From the NCBI RefSeq assembly GCF_011759705.1, contig NZ_JAAOZF010000001.1, positions 741,152 to 805,151 of the forward strand: a DNA stretch of 64,000 nucleotides. Direction: 5' to 3'. The stretch comes from Microbacterium ulmi (GTDB lineage Bacteria > Actinomycetota > Actinomycetes > Actinomycetales > Microbacteriaceae). Shown piece by piece: positions 17,408-25,660 of the stretch. Numbering within the stretch: the stretch's first letter is position 1; the number at the start of each line of letters is the position of its first letter. The notes beneath the pieces were generated by a model. The model made no database searches. It had not been told where the DNA came from and saw only the letters and a list, made by a program, of their open reading frames with translations. The position numbers were made by a program, and so were the translations under genes.

Positions 17408-18174
17408 CGCTCGCGCTCCTCTCGCGCGTCACGGCGTCTCGGCGCATGGGTCGCGGCATCCCGTTCGATGAGGGCGAGGAACGCGGCGTCCGGGTCGTCC
17501 GTGCCGGTCTCGGCGAGGAGGGCCGCCGGCGTCGTGTCGGCGATGATGCGGCCCGCCCGCATGAGCAGGAGCCGGTCGCAGCGCAGCGCCTCGTCCATGA
17601 CATGGCTGCTGACGATGAGCGTCGTGCCGGCGTCGGCGAGTCCGCGGAAGACCGTCCACAGCTCCGCGCGCAGCACGGGGTCCAGACCCACGGTGGGCTC
17701 GTCGAGAACGACGAGGTCGGGCGAGCCGAGCATCGCGACGGCGAGCGAGACGCGGCTCTCCTGCCCTCCGCTGAGCGACGCGATCGTCTGGTTCGCATGG
17801 TCGACGAGTCCGACCTGCGAGATCACGCGGTCGACGTCGGCCGACGCGGCGCCGATGAGCCGCGCGAAGTAGCGCAGGTTCTGCCGGATCGTGATGTCGG
17901 CGTACACCGATGCCGCCTGCGTGTCGTAGGCGACGCGGTGGCGAAGGGATGCCGAGCCCGCCGGCTGTCCGAGGACCTCGACCGTGCCGCCCTTGACCTT
18001 CTGCACGCCGACGATCGAGCGCATGAGCGTCGTCTTGCCGCAGCCGGACGGTCCGAGCAGACCCGTGATCTGGCCGCGCGGAATGTCGACGTCGAGCCCG
18101 TCGAACACGTCGATCGCGCCTCGGCGCACGTGCAGGCCGCGGATGGCGACGGCATCCGTCGTCGATTTATTCAT
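17404..18174 (-). CDS. ABC transporter ATP-binding protein (exporter)
   Basis: 256 aa nucleotide-binding subunit: Walker A GPSGCGKTT (about 40), signature LSGGQESRVSLA, Walker B LVVLDEPTVGLDP, H-loop SSHVMDEA. ATG 18174 is preferred to an upstream in-frame start because the perfect palindrome ATTCATCACGTGATGAAT overlaps it. Partner of the ABC-2 permease; drug-exporter (DrrA/NatA-like) subfamily. Confidence 0.92.
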   Translation of the reverse strand: MNKSTTDAVAIRGLHVRRGAIDVFDGLDVDIPRGQITGLLGPSGCGKTTLMRSIVGVQKVKGGTVEVLGQPAGSASLRHRVAYDTQAASVYADITIRQNLRYFARLIGAASADVDRVISQVGLVDHANQTIASLSGGQESRVSLAVAMLGSPDLVVLDEPTVGLDPVLRAELWTVFRGLADAGTTLIVSSHVMDEALRCDRLLLMRAGRIIADTTPAALLAETGTDDPDAAFLALIERDAATHAPRRRDAREERER

Positions 18175-18186
18175 CACGTGATGAAT
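18169..18186. promoter_or_regulatory. Perfect 18-bp palindrome at the ABC exporter start
   Basis: ATTCATCACGTGATGAAT overlaps the ATG of the ATPase gene. Size and symmetry suit a TetR-family dimer; the TetR encoded at 18679-19287, upstream on the same strand, is the obvious candidate. Confidence 0.7.
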
Positions 18187-18190
18187 TATG

Positions 18191-18380
18191 CGCCTGCCCG
18201 CCCGGCGGGTCAAGGGCTGCCCGCCCGGCGGGTCAAGGGCTGCCCGCTCGGAGGGGTCACGGGCTTCCCCACCGGCGGGTCAAGACCTGCCCGTTCCGCG
18301 GGTCAAGGGCTGCACAATCGGCGGGTCGAGACCCGTCCGCTCCGCGGGTCACGGGCTGCCTGCTCGGCGGGTCGAGAGAC
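18191..18380. repeat. Degenerate 23-bp tandem repeat array
   Basis: About eight imperfect copies with core CGGCGGGTCAAGGG, exactly 23 bp apart in the best pair (18203 and 18226). Each unit contains a small CCCGCC/GGCGGG palindrome. The array fills the gap between the DUF4287 stop and the ABC ATPase promoter. Confidence 0.8.
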
Positions 18381-18670
18381 TACGGCGCGGGATTCGTCGC
18401 CTTGCCGTCGAGCCAGAGCGTGTCGGACGCGTCCGCATGCGCGCCGCTCGACCCGACGTGCGCGGCACTGATCTGCGGACCCTTCGTGATGACGTGCACG
18501 AGCGCCATCGCGTGCCCGCGACCGAGCCCGTAGTCCTCCCCGAGCCACGCGACGATCTCGCCCGCCTTCGTGCCGGGGCCGAAGCCCTTCTCGGTCGCGA
18601 GGTCGATGAACTGGCGAGGCGTGAGCCCCGTCTTCTCCTCGATGTTGTCGAGGTACGCCTGGAACGACAC
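18380..18670 (-). CDS. DUF4287 domain protein
   Basis: 96 aa. Begins SFQAYLDNIEEKTGLTPRQF and continues with a helical GEIVAWLGEDYGLGRGHAMAL segment, the DUF4287 pattern of small cytosolic proteins of unknown function. GTG start with AGGAGAG 8 bp upstream. Lies 8 bp after the TetR stop, so the two are co-transcribed. Confidence 0.88.
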   Translation of the reverse strand: MSFQAYLDNIEEKTGLTPRQFIDLATEKGFGPGTKAGEIVAWLGEDYGLGRGHAMALVHVITKGPQISAAHVGSSGAHADASDTLWLDGKATNPAP

Positions 18671-18678
18671 GCGCTCTC

Positions 18679-19287
18679 CTATCCCGTCAGGTAGTGCTGG
18701 ACATTGGGGGCGACGCGGGCGACGAGATCGTCGACGGATGCCTCCGCCAGCGCCGGCAGCTTCAGGATGTAGCGCGTCACGATGAGCCCCGCGATCTGCG
18801 AGCCGACCAGGCTCGCGCGCAGCTCGGCATCCGGAGTCCCGAGCTCCGCCGCGATCCGGCCGATGAGCTCGCGCGCGAGGAATCCCGCGAGCATCGGGGT
18901 TGCGAGCCTGTTGCCGATCGCTCCGCGCATGAGCGCAGTGCCGCGCTTGCGGACGTCGGGCTTCTCCCACTCGGTCAGCACGTAGCGCACGATGCGCTCG
19001 CCGAGCTCGTCGCGAGGCCCCGCGAGGATGAGCGGGATCTGGATGTCGGGACGCATCGGCGCGCCGATGGTCTCGGCGAACAGGTCGGCCTTCGTCCCGA
19101 AGTAGTGGTGCACCAGGGCCGAGTCGACGCCCGCGCGGGACGCGATGCCGCGCATGGTGGCTGCGTCGTACCCGAGCTCGCCGAACTCCTCCTCGGCCGC
19201 CGCGAGGATGCGCTCCCGAGCGCCCGACGTCCCGCCCCGCGGCCGACCGCGCCGGCGCTTCGTCGACGGGGCGGCGTGCTCTGGCAT
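18679..19287 (-). CDS. TetR family regulator
   Basis: 202 aa. Basic N-terminal tail (STKRRRGRPRG), then a TetR helix-turn-helix (FGELGYDAATMRGIASRAGV, LVHHYFGTKADLF). The C-terminal domain is of the type common beside ABC exporters. Upstream of DUF4287 and the ABC-2 exporter on the same strand; the CATCACGTGATG palindrome at the exporter start is its likely site. Confidence 0.9.
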   Translation of the reverse strand: MPEHAAPSTKRRRGRPRGGTSGARERILAAAEEEFGELGYDAATMRGIASRAGVDSALVHHYFGTKADLFAETIGAPMRPDIQIPLILAGPRDELGERIVRYVLTEWEKPDVRKRGTALMRGAIGNRLATPMLAGFLARELIGRIAAELGTPDAELRASLVGSQIAGLIVTRYILKLPALAEASVDDLVARVAPNVQHYLTG

Positions 19288-19351
19288 GGCGTCAGCCTAC
19301 GCGCGGGGCCGGGGCTCGGCATCCGTGTCGACCGGACGTAGTGTGAGCCGC

Positions 19352-19942
19352 ATGCACACTCGCACTCAGGCTCGACTGCAGGTGGTGGCCGGCCCGATGT
19401 TCGCCGGCAAGTCCGAGGAGCTGATGCGCCGGGTCCGCCGCGCCCGGATCGCCGGGCTCGCCGTCGAGGTGGTCAGCCATGCGCTCGACGACCGTCGCGG
19501 CGCGGGGCAAGTCAGCTCCCACTCGGGGCTGAGCGTGCCGTCGCACGCCGTCGCAGACGTCGACGCGCTGGTGGCGGCCGTGCGCGCTCGGCGCCTCGAC
19601 ATCGTGGCCATCGACGAGGCGCAGTTCTTCGGCCACGGCCTCGTCGCCGCGGTCGACGAGCTCGTGGCCGACGGTGTCATGGTCATCGTGGCCGGGCTGT
19701 GCGTCACGTTCGACGGACGCCCGTTCGAACCGCTGCCCGCGCTCATGGCGGTCGCCGAGGACGTCGTCAAGCTGACGGCGGTCTGCGCGGTGTGCGGTGA
19801 GGATGCCGCGTTCCACGAGCGGATCCTCGCAGGCGACGTGGGCGATCCGAACGTGCCGACTCGCGCGCAGGTGGGCGGCGTCGAGACGTATCAGGCGCGG
19901 TGCCGGCGCCACTTCCGCGGCGGCCCGCGCGCTCCTGCATGA
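19352..19942 (+). CDS. tdk: Thymidine kinase
   Basis: 196 aa, class II thymidine kinase: phosphorylates thymidine in nucleotide salvage. P-loop GPMFAGKSEELM near residue 14, Walker B-like VAIDEAQFF, lasso-domain zinc ligands CAVCGE and a later CRRH, and the substrate loop ending GGVETYQARC. Length is normal for the family. Followed by a strong hairpin. Confidence 0.94.
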   Translation: MHTRTQARLQVVAGPMFAGKSEELMRRVRRARIAGLAVEVVSHALDDRRGAGQVSSHSGLSVPSHAVADVDALVAAVRARRLDIVAIDEAQFFGHGLVAAVDELVADGVMVIVAGLCVTFDGRPFEPLPALMAVAEDVVKLTAVCAVCGEDAAFHERILAGDVGDPNVPTRAQVGGVETYQARCRRHFRGGPRAPA

Positions 19943-19947
19943 ACGAC

Positions 19948-19982
19948 GGATGCCCCGTCCCGGGAGGACGAGGCATCCGTTC
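19948..19982 (+). terminator. Terminator built from paired GGATGCC motifs
   Basis: ACGGATGCC (19948-19956) pairs with GGCATCCGT, extended by CGTCC/GGACG, giving a near-perfect hairpin just after tdk and also facing the convergent hsp20 gene. The stem is an inverted pair of the 7-mer GGATGCC that is over-represented across the window. Confidence 0.7.
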
Positions 19983-19996
19983 CAGAGCGCGCCGGA

Positions 19997-20449
19997 CTAC
20001 TGCTCGATCGGCTGCGGCGCGTCGGTCTCGTGCGTCGTGATGGTCGAGGCGCCCGCATCGGACACGACCTCGATCTTGCGCGGCTTGGCCTTCTCGCTGA
20101 CCGGGATCGTCACACTCAGCACGCCGTTGGTGTAGCTCGCGGCGATGCGCTCGGTGTCGATCCCCTGGCCGAGGTTGAGCTGACGCAGGAAGCTCGCGGC
20201 CTCGCGCTCGCGCGTGATCCACTTGACGCCGTCGCCCTCGGTGAGAGTGCGCTCGGCGCGGATCGTCAGCAGCTGGCCGTCGACGTCGATGTCGACCGAT
20301 CCCGGGTCGACGCCCGGCAGGTCGGCGGTCAGCACATAGTGGTCGCCGTCGCGGTAGAGGTCCATCGGCATCCGGCGGGGCCCGCGGCGCGTGTCGAAAA
20401 GACTCGACGCCAGACGGTCGAGGTCACGGAAAGGGTCGTACGTGGCCAT
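19997..20449 (-). CDS. Hsp20/alpha-crystallin small heat-shock protein
   Basis: 150 aa. N-terminal PFRDLDRLASSLF segment, alpha-crystallin domain (about 30-125) ending with the conserved NGVLSVTIP, then a short tail lacking the usual I-x-I motif. ATP-independent holdase that keeps unfolding proteins soluble. AAGGAGA lies before the ATG. Upstream are both a CIRCE element and a HAIR-like site, so it should be induced by heat through HrcA and HspR. Confidence 0.92.
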   Translation of the reverse strand: MATYDPFRDLDRLASSLFDTRRGPRRMPMDLYRDGDHYVLTADLPGVDPGSVDIDVDGQLLTIRAERTLTEGDGVKWITREREAASFLRQLNLGQGIDTERIAASYTNGVLSVTIPVSEKAKPRKIEVVSDAGASTITTHETDAPQPIEQ

Positions 20450-20478
20450 GTTGTCTCCTTGGTCGAAGTGGTCTCAAA

Positions 20479-20499
20479 GTTGAGCCAAGTCGGCTCAAC
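20479..20499 (-). promoter_or_regulatory. HAIR-like element (HspR type)
   Basis: GTTGAGCC (20479-20486) and GGCTCAAC (20492-20499) give TTGAG-N9-CTCAA, the spacing of the HspR site (consensus CTTGAGT-N7-ACTCAAG). About 30 bp upstream of the hsp20 ATG. Confidence 0.7.
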
Positions 20500-20509
20500 T
20501 GTGTTCAGA

Positions 20510-20536
20510 TTAGCACTCTCCCCATGAGAGTGCCAA
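20510..20536 (-). promoter_or_regulatory. CIRCE element (HrcA operator)
   Basis: TTAGCACTC-N9-GAGTGCCAA, one mismatch from the HrcA consensus TTAGCACTC-N9-GAGTGCTAA. 60-87 bp upstream of hsp20. Confidence 0.85.
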
Positions 20537-20575
20537 TAGTTGGCGCTGGTGGCTACCCGGCGAGAGCTACCCGGC

Positions 20576-20719
20576 GAGAATGTGCGCCGAATGGGCGCCC
20601 GCAGGCCGCGGACCCGACCACCTGTGACACCTTCAGGACGCCGCCGCCGGGCCGTCCGACGAGAATGTGCGCCGAATGGGCGGTTGCGAGGCGCCGACCC
20701 GACCATCTGTGACACCTTG
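20576..20719. repeat. 59-bp repeat, copies 1 and 2
   Basis: Two copies (20576-20634 and 20661-20719) with identical left halves (GAGAATGTGCGCCGAATGGG) and closely similar right halves ending GACCAYCTGTGACACCTT. Two diverged copies of the same length lie beyond the next gene (21971-22103). This is also the intergenic region before the DUF559-like gene; nothing else is seen in it. Confidence 0.85.
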
Positions 20720-20818
20720 CTGCATGGACACTTCTCCCCAGGCACGAGACCGGCGTGATTGTCCACACTCAGCGCGCGAGCAGGCCCGGCACGCGGAGCG
20801 CGCGATCAGAGTGAAGGG

Positions 20819-21946
20819 ATGCCGCGGCCCCCCTCTCCACTCCCCGATGAGCTCGGCGACGCGTTCACACGCGCCGACGGCCTCGCCGCCGGAGTCACCG
20901 CCCGGCGGCTGCGAGCCAAGGACCTCGAGTCGCCGTTCCACGGTGTTCGGCAGCGGCCCGTGGCCGAGCCTCGACGGGCGGCGGCATCCGCTCGGCAGCC
21001 GCAGTGGGCGGCCGAGGCCACGCGCACGGGAGAAGGGTCGCGGGCGACTGAGGCCAGGCGGACGGGAGAAGCGCAGCGGGCGGCCGAGGCCGCTCGGGCG
21101 GGAGAAGGGACGCACGGCGACGCCGTCGAGTCCAGCCCGCCGCTTGCTGTCGATCGGATGACGCGCAAGGCCGTGCTGCGGCGTGCGCGCGCCTACCGCG
21201 AGGTGATGGCCGAGCAGGCGTTCTTCGTGGGCCGCTCGGCGGCGGTCGCCTACGGACTCCCGATCGCGCACAGCGGCGAGCTGGAGGTGGGTGTACGTGC
21301 GCCGGCCACCGCGCCGCGAGGCCGCGGCATCCGCGGGATCAAGGTGCAGCCTGCGTTCGTGCACGTGCGCGACCACGAGGGGCTGCGCATGTCGAGCCCT
21401 GCGTCGACGTGGGCGATGCTGGGGCGCGAGCTGAGCGTGCGCGAGCTCGTGATCGTCGGCGACGCCGTCGTACGGATCCCGCGCGACGATCGCGGTCGAC
21501 CGCAGCCCGACGAGCAGCTCGCGACCATCGCACAGCTGCAGCGCGCGGTGCAGGCAGGTCCACGTCGCGGGGTGGAGAGGCTGCGCGAGGCCTTGGTGCA
21601 CATCCGCGTGGGCAGCTCCTCTCCCCTCGAGACGGAATACCGCCTCGATGCCGCGACGGCCGGCCTGCCCGAGCCGGAGCTGGACGTCGCGATCCGCGAC
21701 CGGCATGGTGCACTGCTCGGAGTCACCGAGGTCGTCTACCGCGAGCAGCGGACGCTCGTCGAGATCGAAGGCGACCACCACCGCACCGACAAGAGGCAGT
21801 GGGACCGCGACATCGAGAAGTACGCCGCCTATGTCGCCGAGGGATGGGAGGTCGTGCGTCTCACCGCGCGGCACATCCGGGGTCGGCATCCGCGTGCCGC
21901 GGGCATGGTGGGCGACGTGCTGGCTCGTCGCGCCCAGCGCCCCTGA
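20819..21946 (+). CDS. DUF559-like (PD-(D/E)XK-type) protein with AbiEi-like body
   Basis: 375 aa. Start ATG 20819 with GTGAAGGG upstream. Residues 1-50 look like a short DNA-binding or regulatory segment; 50-100 is a low-complexity linker of repeated EATRTGEGSR-type units; 105-270 matches actinobacterial AbiEi-like proteins; the C terminus (about 275-365) has the nuclease-like DUF559 pattern LETEYRLD..., VEIEGDHHRT, then WDRDIEKYAAY. Cytosolic. Such proteins are common and uncharacterised; a nuclease or antitoxin-like role is inference. Flanked on both sides by the 59-bp repeat. Confidence 0.7.
   Translation: MPRPPSPLPDELGDAFTRADGLAAGVTARRLRAKDLESPFHGVRQRPVAEPRRAAASARQPQWAAEATRTGEGSRATEARRTGEAQRAAEAARAGEGTHGDAVESSPPLAVDRMTRKAVLRRARAYREVMAEQAFFVGRSAAVAYGLPIAHSGELEVGVRAPATAPRGRGIRGIKVQPAFVHVRDHEGLRMSSPASTWAMLGRELSVRELVIVGDAVVRIPRDDRGRPQPDEQLATIAQLQRAVQAGPRRGVERLREALVHIRVGSSSPLETEYRLDAATAGLPEPELDVAIRDRHGALLGVTEVVYREQRTLVEIEGDHHRTDKRQWDRDIEKYAAYVAEGWEVVRLTARHIRGRHPRAAGMVGDVLARRAQRP
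20980..21112 (+). repeat. Imperfect ~36-bp repeat inside the DUF559-like gene
   Basis: Roughly three degenerate units, each containing GCGGNCGAGGCC...CGGGAGAAG, encode the acidic/basic linker of the protein. In-frame repeat, so length variation would not break the gene. Confidence 0.6.
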
Positions 21947-21970
21947 CTGACACGCGCGCCGGCACCGCGC

Positions 21971-22103
21971 GAGTTTGTGCGCCATGTGGTCGCCTGCGCT
22001 GCCGCGAGGCGACCACGTGTGACACATCCTTCGCGGTCCGGGGCGAGTACGGGGGCCAGATGGTCTCGTGGGCAGGAGCGAGGCGACCAGGTGCGAGACA
22101 TTC
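21971..22103. repeat. 59-bp repeat, copies 3 and 4
   Basis: Copies at 21971-22029 and 22045-22103, both 59 bp. Copy 3 shows the inverted arms clearly: TGTGGTCGC ... GCGACCACG, bounded by TTTGTGCGCC and TGTGACACA. Copy 4 is the most diverged. Confidence 0.75.
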
Positions 22104-22110
22104 TCGGACG

Positions 22111-22618
22111 GCCAGAGGACCAGAGGGCCAGAGGTCAGGGCAGGGGCAGGGGCCAGGAGCCAGAGATCCAGAGAGGGCAGCGCCAGGAGCCAGAGATCCA
22201 GAGAGGGCAGCGCCAGAAGCCAGAGATCCAGAGAGGGCAGCGCCAGAAGCCAGAGATCCAGGAGCCAGGAGCCAGGAGCATCAGAGGACCAGGGGCAGGA
22301 CCAGGCCAGGGGCAGGACCAGGCCAGGGGCAGGACCAGGCCAGGGGCAGGACCAGGCCAGGGGCAGGACCAGGCCAGGGTCAGGACCAGGCCAGAGTCAG
22401 GACCAGGCCAGAGTCAGGACCAGGCCAGAGTCAGGACCAGGCCAGAGTCAGGACCAGGCCAGAGTCAGGACCAGGGGCTCGGACAGGACCAGGACCAGGA
22501 CCAGGGGCGGGACCAGGACCAGGACCAGGACCAGGACCAGGGGCTCGGGCAGGACCAGGGGCCGGGGGCCGGGGCCCGGGGTCCGGGGGCCGGGGTCCGG
22601 GGTCCGGGGCCCGGGAAG
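22111..22618. repeat. Compound minisatellite, about 500 bp
   Basis: Three nested tandem arrays in series: a 30-bp unit with core CCAGAGATCCAGAGAGGG (about 3.6 copies, 22152-22262); a 17-bp unit with core GGACCAGGCCAGRGK (about 11 copies, 22286-22476); then AGGACC hexamers and GGGGCCC/GGGTCC runs to 22618. The plus strand is purine-rich. It fills the space between two convergent genes. Frames reading through it are open because it lacks stops, not because it codes. Confidence 0.9.
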
Positions 22619-22640
22619 GATGCGCAGAGCGGGCGCGGCA

Positions 22641-24140
22641 TCAGCACTCGATGACGTTGACCGCCAGGCCGCCCTCGCTCGTCTCCTTGTACTTCGTCGA
22701 CATGTCGATGCCGGTCTGGCGCATCGTCTCGACCACGGCATCCAGCGACACGTAATGCGAGCCGTCGCCGCGCAAGGCGAGGCGCGCGGCCGTGACGGCC
22801 GTCGACGCGGCGATGGCGTTGCGCTCGATGCACGGGATCTGCACGAGCCCTCCGACGGGGTCGCACGTGAGGCCCAGGTGATGCTCCATCGCGATCTCGG
22901 CGGCGTTCTCGATCTGACGGGTCGTGCCGCCCATGACGGCCGTCAGCCCGCCCGCGGCCATGGCGCAGGCCGATCCGACCTCGGCCTGACAGCCGCCCTC
23001 GGCGCCCGATATCGACGCGTTCGCCTTGAAGAGCGACCCGAGCGCCGCCGCCGTGAGGAGGAAGCGACGGATGCCGCGCCGCCGGTTCAGCTCGGCGACG
23101 GCCTCCTCGCTCAGCGTGTCGACGAGCACGGGTCCGAGCTGCTGCCGGCCGGGGAACCCGAGCAGGGCGCTGCCGACGAGCTCGCCGTACGGCGTCACGG
23201 CGTTGCCGGAGCCGAGGCCCGAGTCGGCCATGAACCGCCACCAGTACATCGCGACGGCGGGCACGATCCCGGCCGCGCCGTTCGTGGGGGCGGTCACGAC
23301 CCGGCCACCCGCCGCGTTCTCCTCGTTGACCGCGAGCGCGAACGCGCCGAGCCATTCGCCGGGAAGCTCCCGACGGCCGTCGGCTTCGGCATCCTCCAGC
23401 TGCGCGCGGATCGCCGCGGCGCGGCGCTTGACCTTGAGCATGCCGGGAAGCACCCCGCCCGACGCGAGCCCCGCCTCCACGCAGCCGGCCATCGCGTCCC
23501 AGATGGCGTCGAGCCCCGCCGCGATCTCCTCGTCGGAGCGCAGGGCCGCCTCGTTGAGTCGCGCCGCCTCCGCGATCGTGATGCCGCGCTCGTCGCAGAG
23601 CGCGATGAGCTCCTCCGCCGAGTCGAACGACAGCGGATAGGGATGCGCCGCGACCGTGAGCGCCTCGCCCTCGCGCCGGATGAACCCTCCGCCGACCGAG
23701 TAGTACGTCTCCTCCGCGAGCACCGCGCCCTCGGCATCGAGCGCCGAGAGCGTCATGGCGTTGGGATGACCCGGCAGCCGCGTGCGCGGCACGAACGTCA
23801 CGTCGGACTTCGCGAACGGCACGGGATGCGTGCCGGCCAGGACGAGCGCCCGCCCGTCCGGCCAGTCCGTCCACGCCGAGCGGACGGCATCCGGATCCAC
23901 CGTCTCCGGCTCGAGCCCCAGGAGTCCGGCCACGACCGCGTCGGGCGTGCCGTGGCCGATGCCGGTCGCGCCGAGGGATCCGTACAGCACGCAGGTCACG
24001 CGGGCCGCTCGGGCGAGGGCGCCCGCCGAGCGCAGCCGCGCGGCGAAGTCATGGCCGGCGCGCATCGGACCCACGGTGTGGGAGCTGGAGGGACCCACAC
24101 CGATGGAGAACAGCTCGAACGCTGAGACGTAGGCGCTCAC
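22641..24140 (-). CDS. sdaA: L-serine ammonia-lyase (serine deaminase), iron-sulfur type
   Basis: 499 aa; single-chain form with the beta domain ([22 protein letters not shown] N terminus) fused to the alpha domain. Converts L-serine to pyruvate and ammonia with a [4Fe-4S] cluster; the cysteines in [16 protein letters not shown] and CDPVGG are the expected ligands, and the protein ends VNVIEC as in active enzymes, where the C-terminal Cys caps the cluster. Slightly longer than usual. Monocistronic; its 3' end abuts the minisatellite. Confidence 0.95.
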   Translation of the reverse strand: MSAYVSAFELFSIGVGPSSSHTVGPMRAGHDFAARLRSAGALARAARVTCVLYGSLGATGIGHGTPDAVVAGLLGLEPETVDPDAVRSAWTDWPDGRALVLAGTHPVPFAKSDVTFVPRTRLPGHPNAMTLSALDAEGAVLAEETYYSVGGGFIRREGEALTVAAHPYPLSFDSAEELIALCDERGITIAEAARLNEAALRSDEEIAAGLDAIWDAMAGCVEAGLASGGVLPGMLKVKRRAAAIRAQLEDAEADGRRELPGEWLGAFALAVNEENAAGGRVVTAPTNGAAGIVPAVAMYWWRFMADSGLGSGNAVTPYGELVGSALLGFPGRQQLGPVLVDTLSEEAVAELNRRRGIRRFLLTAAALGSLFKANASISGAEGGCQAEVGSACAMAAGGLTAVMGGTTRQIENAAEIAMEHHLGLTCDPVGGLVQIPCIERNAIAASTAVTAARLALRGDGSHYVSLDAVVETMRQTGIDMSTKYKETSEGGLAVNVIEC

Positions 24141-24253
24141 ACGCTCAGGCTACGCTCTCGCGGCGGCAGGATGCCTCGCTCGAGGCGAGAAGTCCGCGCA
24201 GGATGCGGCATCCCGATCGCACGGCCTCCGCATTGTGCGCTGAAGGAGGACCG

Positions 24254-24619
24254 TCACGGGCGCTGGAAGGCGACGAGGCCGACCGTGTTCGACTCGGAGT
24301 CCTTGATGAAGGCCTGCCACTCGTCATGACCCGCGGGCCCGAGCGCGTCGTCGTCGTGCGTGAAGATGACGTGCGGCGGTGAGACGACCGTCGCGATCCC
24401 GTCGAGTCGCTCGAGGGCCTCGTGCACGTTGTCGACCCGCAGGTAGAGGACCGCCGAGGGCGCCTCTTTGTCGAGCAGCAGCCGGACGCCGTCGAGATCG
24501 AAGAACAGCAGCCCCGGCGGATCGAATCTCGCCGTGGGCTCGCTCTGGAGGAGGATCGTGTAGAAGGCGGCCGCGCGGTCGAGATCCTCGGCGCGCTGGG
24601 CCACCTGGACGAGCTGCAT
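24254..24619 (-). CDS. VOC (glyoxalase/bleomycin-resistance) family protein
   Basis: 121 aa, single VOC module pair: MQLVQVAQRAEDLDRAAAFY at the start and GHDEWQAFIKDSESNTVGL at the end, with Gln, His and Glu positions suited to metal binding. Lyase, dioxygenase or binding protein; substrate unknown. Confidence 0.85.
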   Translation of the reverse strand: MQLVQVAQRAEDLDRAAAFYTILLQSEPTARFDPPGLLFFDLDGVRLLLDKEAPSAVLYLRVDNVHEALERLDGIATVVSPPHVIFTHDDDALGPAGHDEWQAFIKDSESNTVGLVAFQRP

Positions 24620-24707
24620 GGCGAGTCCCCCTCGTGTCGCGACGGATGCCGCCGCTCACGCTAGCACCGGGCGGTGCCCCGGAGACGCGAAAGGCCCCGG
24701 AGACGCG

Positions 24708-24733
24708 AAAGGCCCCGGCGAACCGGGGCCTTT
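24708..24733 (-). terminator. Terminator after tRNA-Arg
   Basis: AAAGGCCCCGG (24708-24718), loop CGAA (UUCG on the minus strand), CCGGGGCCTTT (24723-24733): 11-bp perfect stem ending in Ts, 21 bp after the tRNA 3' end. An 18-bp direct duplication of its left arm lies next to it. Confidence 0.8.
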
Positions 24734-24754
24734 CACCACTGTCTCAACACAGTG

Positions 24755-24827
24755 TGCGCCCGAAGAGACTCGAACTCCCAACCTTCTGATCCGTAGTCAG
24801 ATGCTCTATCCATTGAGCTACGGGCGC
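24755..24827 (-). tRNA. tRNA-Arg (anticodon ACG)
   Basis: 73 nt. Acceptor stem GCGCCCG pairs with CGGGCGC; D arm TAGCTCAATGGATAGAGC; anticodon arm TCTGA-CTACGGA-TCAGA with anticodon ACG; T arm with GTTCGAGTC; discriminator A. The 3' CCA is not encoded. Confidence 0.95.
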
Positions 24828-24899
24828 TCGGTTCGCCCTCACGAGCAAACCGACGTCCAGCATAGCCGACGGCGGCGCGACTCGCGAATCGACGGGGCC

Positions 24900-25472
24900 T
24901 CAGCCCTCGGCCGCTGCGGCGGCTGCGCCCTCCGCGAGCTTGCGGCGGTGGGCCGCGAGCCTCGGGATGTCGATCATCCGCAACGACTGCATGCGCGCCT
25001 CGCGCATCGTCGCGTAGTCGGGGTCGAGCTCGGGGCGCAGCGCCTCCGCCTGCAGCCGGCGCTGGAGGTTCGACTCGACATCGCCCCACGCGGCATCCCG
25101 CGACTCCTCGATGAGTCGCCGCACGGCATCCGTGTCCTGCGCCTGCGCCCGCAGGTGCCTGGCGACTCCGACGTACTGGCGGTGGCGCTTGCGCAGGTTG
25201 CCCGTGTCGCGGTCGCGGTAGTCGTGCGTCCCGTCCGGGTCGCTGTGCCGGCCCCACGCCTTCTTGCGCTGCTTCAGCGTGCGCTCGGCGGCCTTCTCGT
25301 GCTCACGCGCGAGCCGCTCGAGGGTCTTGCAGGCGAACGGCACGAACAGCTCGACGTCGAACGGCTCGTCGTTCGCGATCGTCTCCACGAGGATGCGGTT
25401 GCGCACGGCGAGGCGCGCCGCGGCCGCGGCGATCGACATCCCCTCCGCGATCGCGTCCGCGGTCCGCCCCAT
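24900..25472 (-). CDS. Conserved hypothetical protein
   Basis: 190 aa; start ATG 25472 with GGAGGTGGCGGAAG upstream. Almost wholly helical and highly charged (KAAERTLKQRKKAWGRH near 65), no membrane segment. Ends in an alanine run (EGAAAAAAEG). Family not recognised. Divergent from the small 25661 gene. Confidence 0.7.
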   Translation of the reverse strand: MGRTADAIAEGMSIAAAAARLAVRNRILVETIANDEPFDVELFVPFACKTLERLAREHEKAAERTLKQRKKAWGRHSDPDGTHDYRDRDTGNLRKRHRQYVGVARHLRAQAQDTDAVRRLIEESRDAAWGDVESNLQRRLQAEALRPELDPDYATMREARMQSLRMIDIPRLAAHRRKLAEGAAAAAAEG

Positions 25473-25660
25473 CTTCCGCCACCTCCCACACACGAGGGTA
25501 ACGGTCGGCGGCGCTGCGGAGCCCGGGAGAGGGTCGAGCACGGCTCGGCGGCGAGGGGGACGAGGCGTATCACGCGACCCTGCGGCGCGCAATCCCCCTG
25601 GTGAACCCTCCGGCGTCGCCTACCGTGACGGGACCGAGTCCTTCACGAGAGGAGCATCCG

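Noticed and set aside
18191..18380. Possible CRISPR array at the 23-bp repeat (also considered at 2738, 30879 and 40484)
   Set aside because: Units are directly abutting with no unique spacers, and no cas gene is present.
22068..24125. Long plus-strand open frame over the minisatellite and antisense to sdaA
   Set aside because: It owes its length to stop-free repeats and high GC. The minus-strand serine deaminase is complete and unmistakable.
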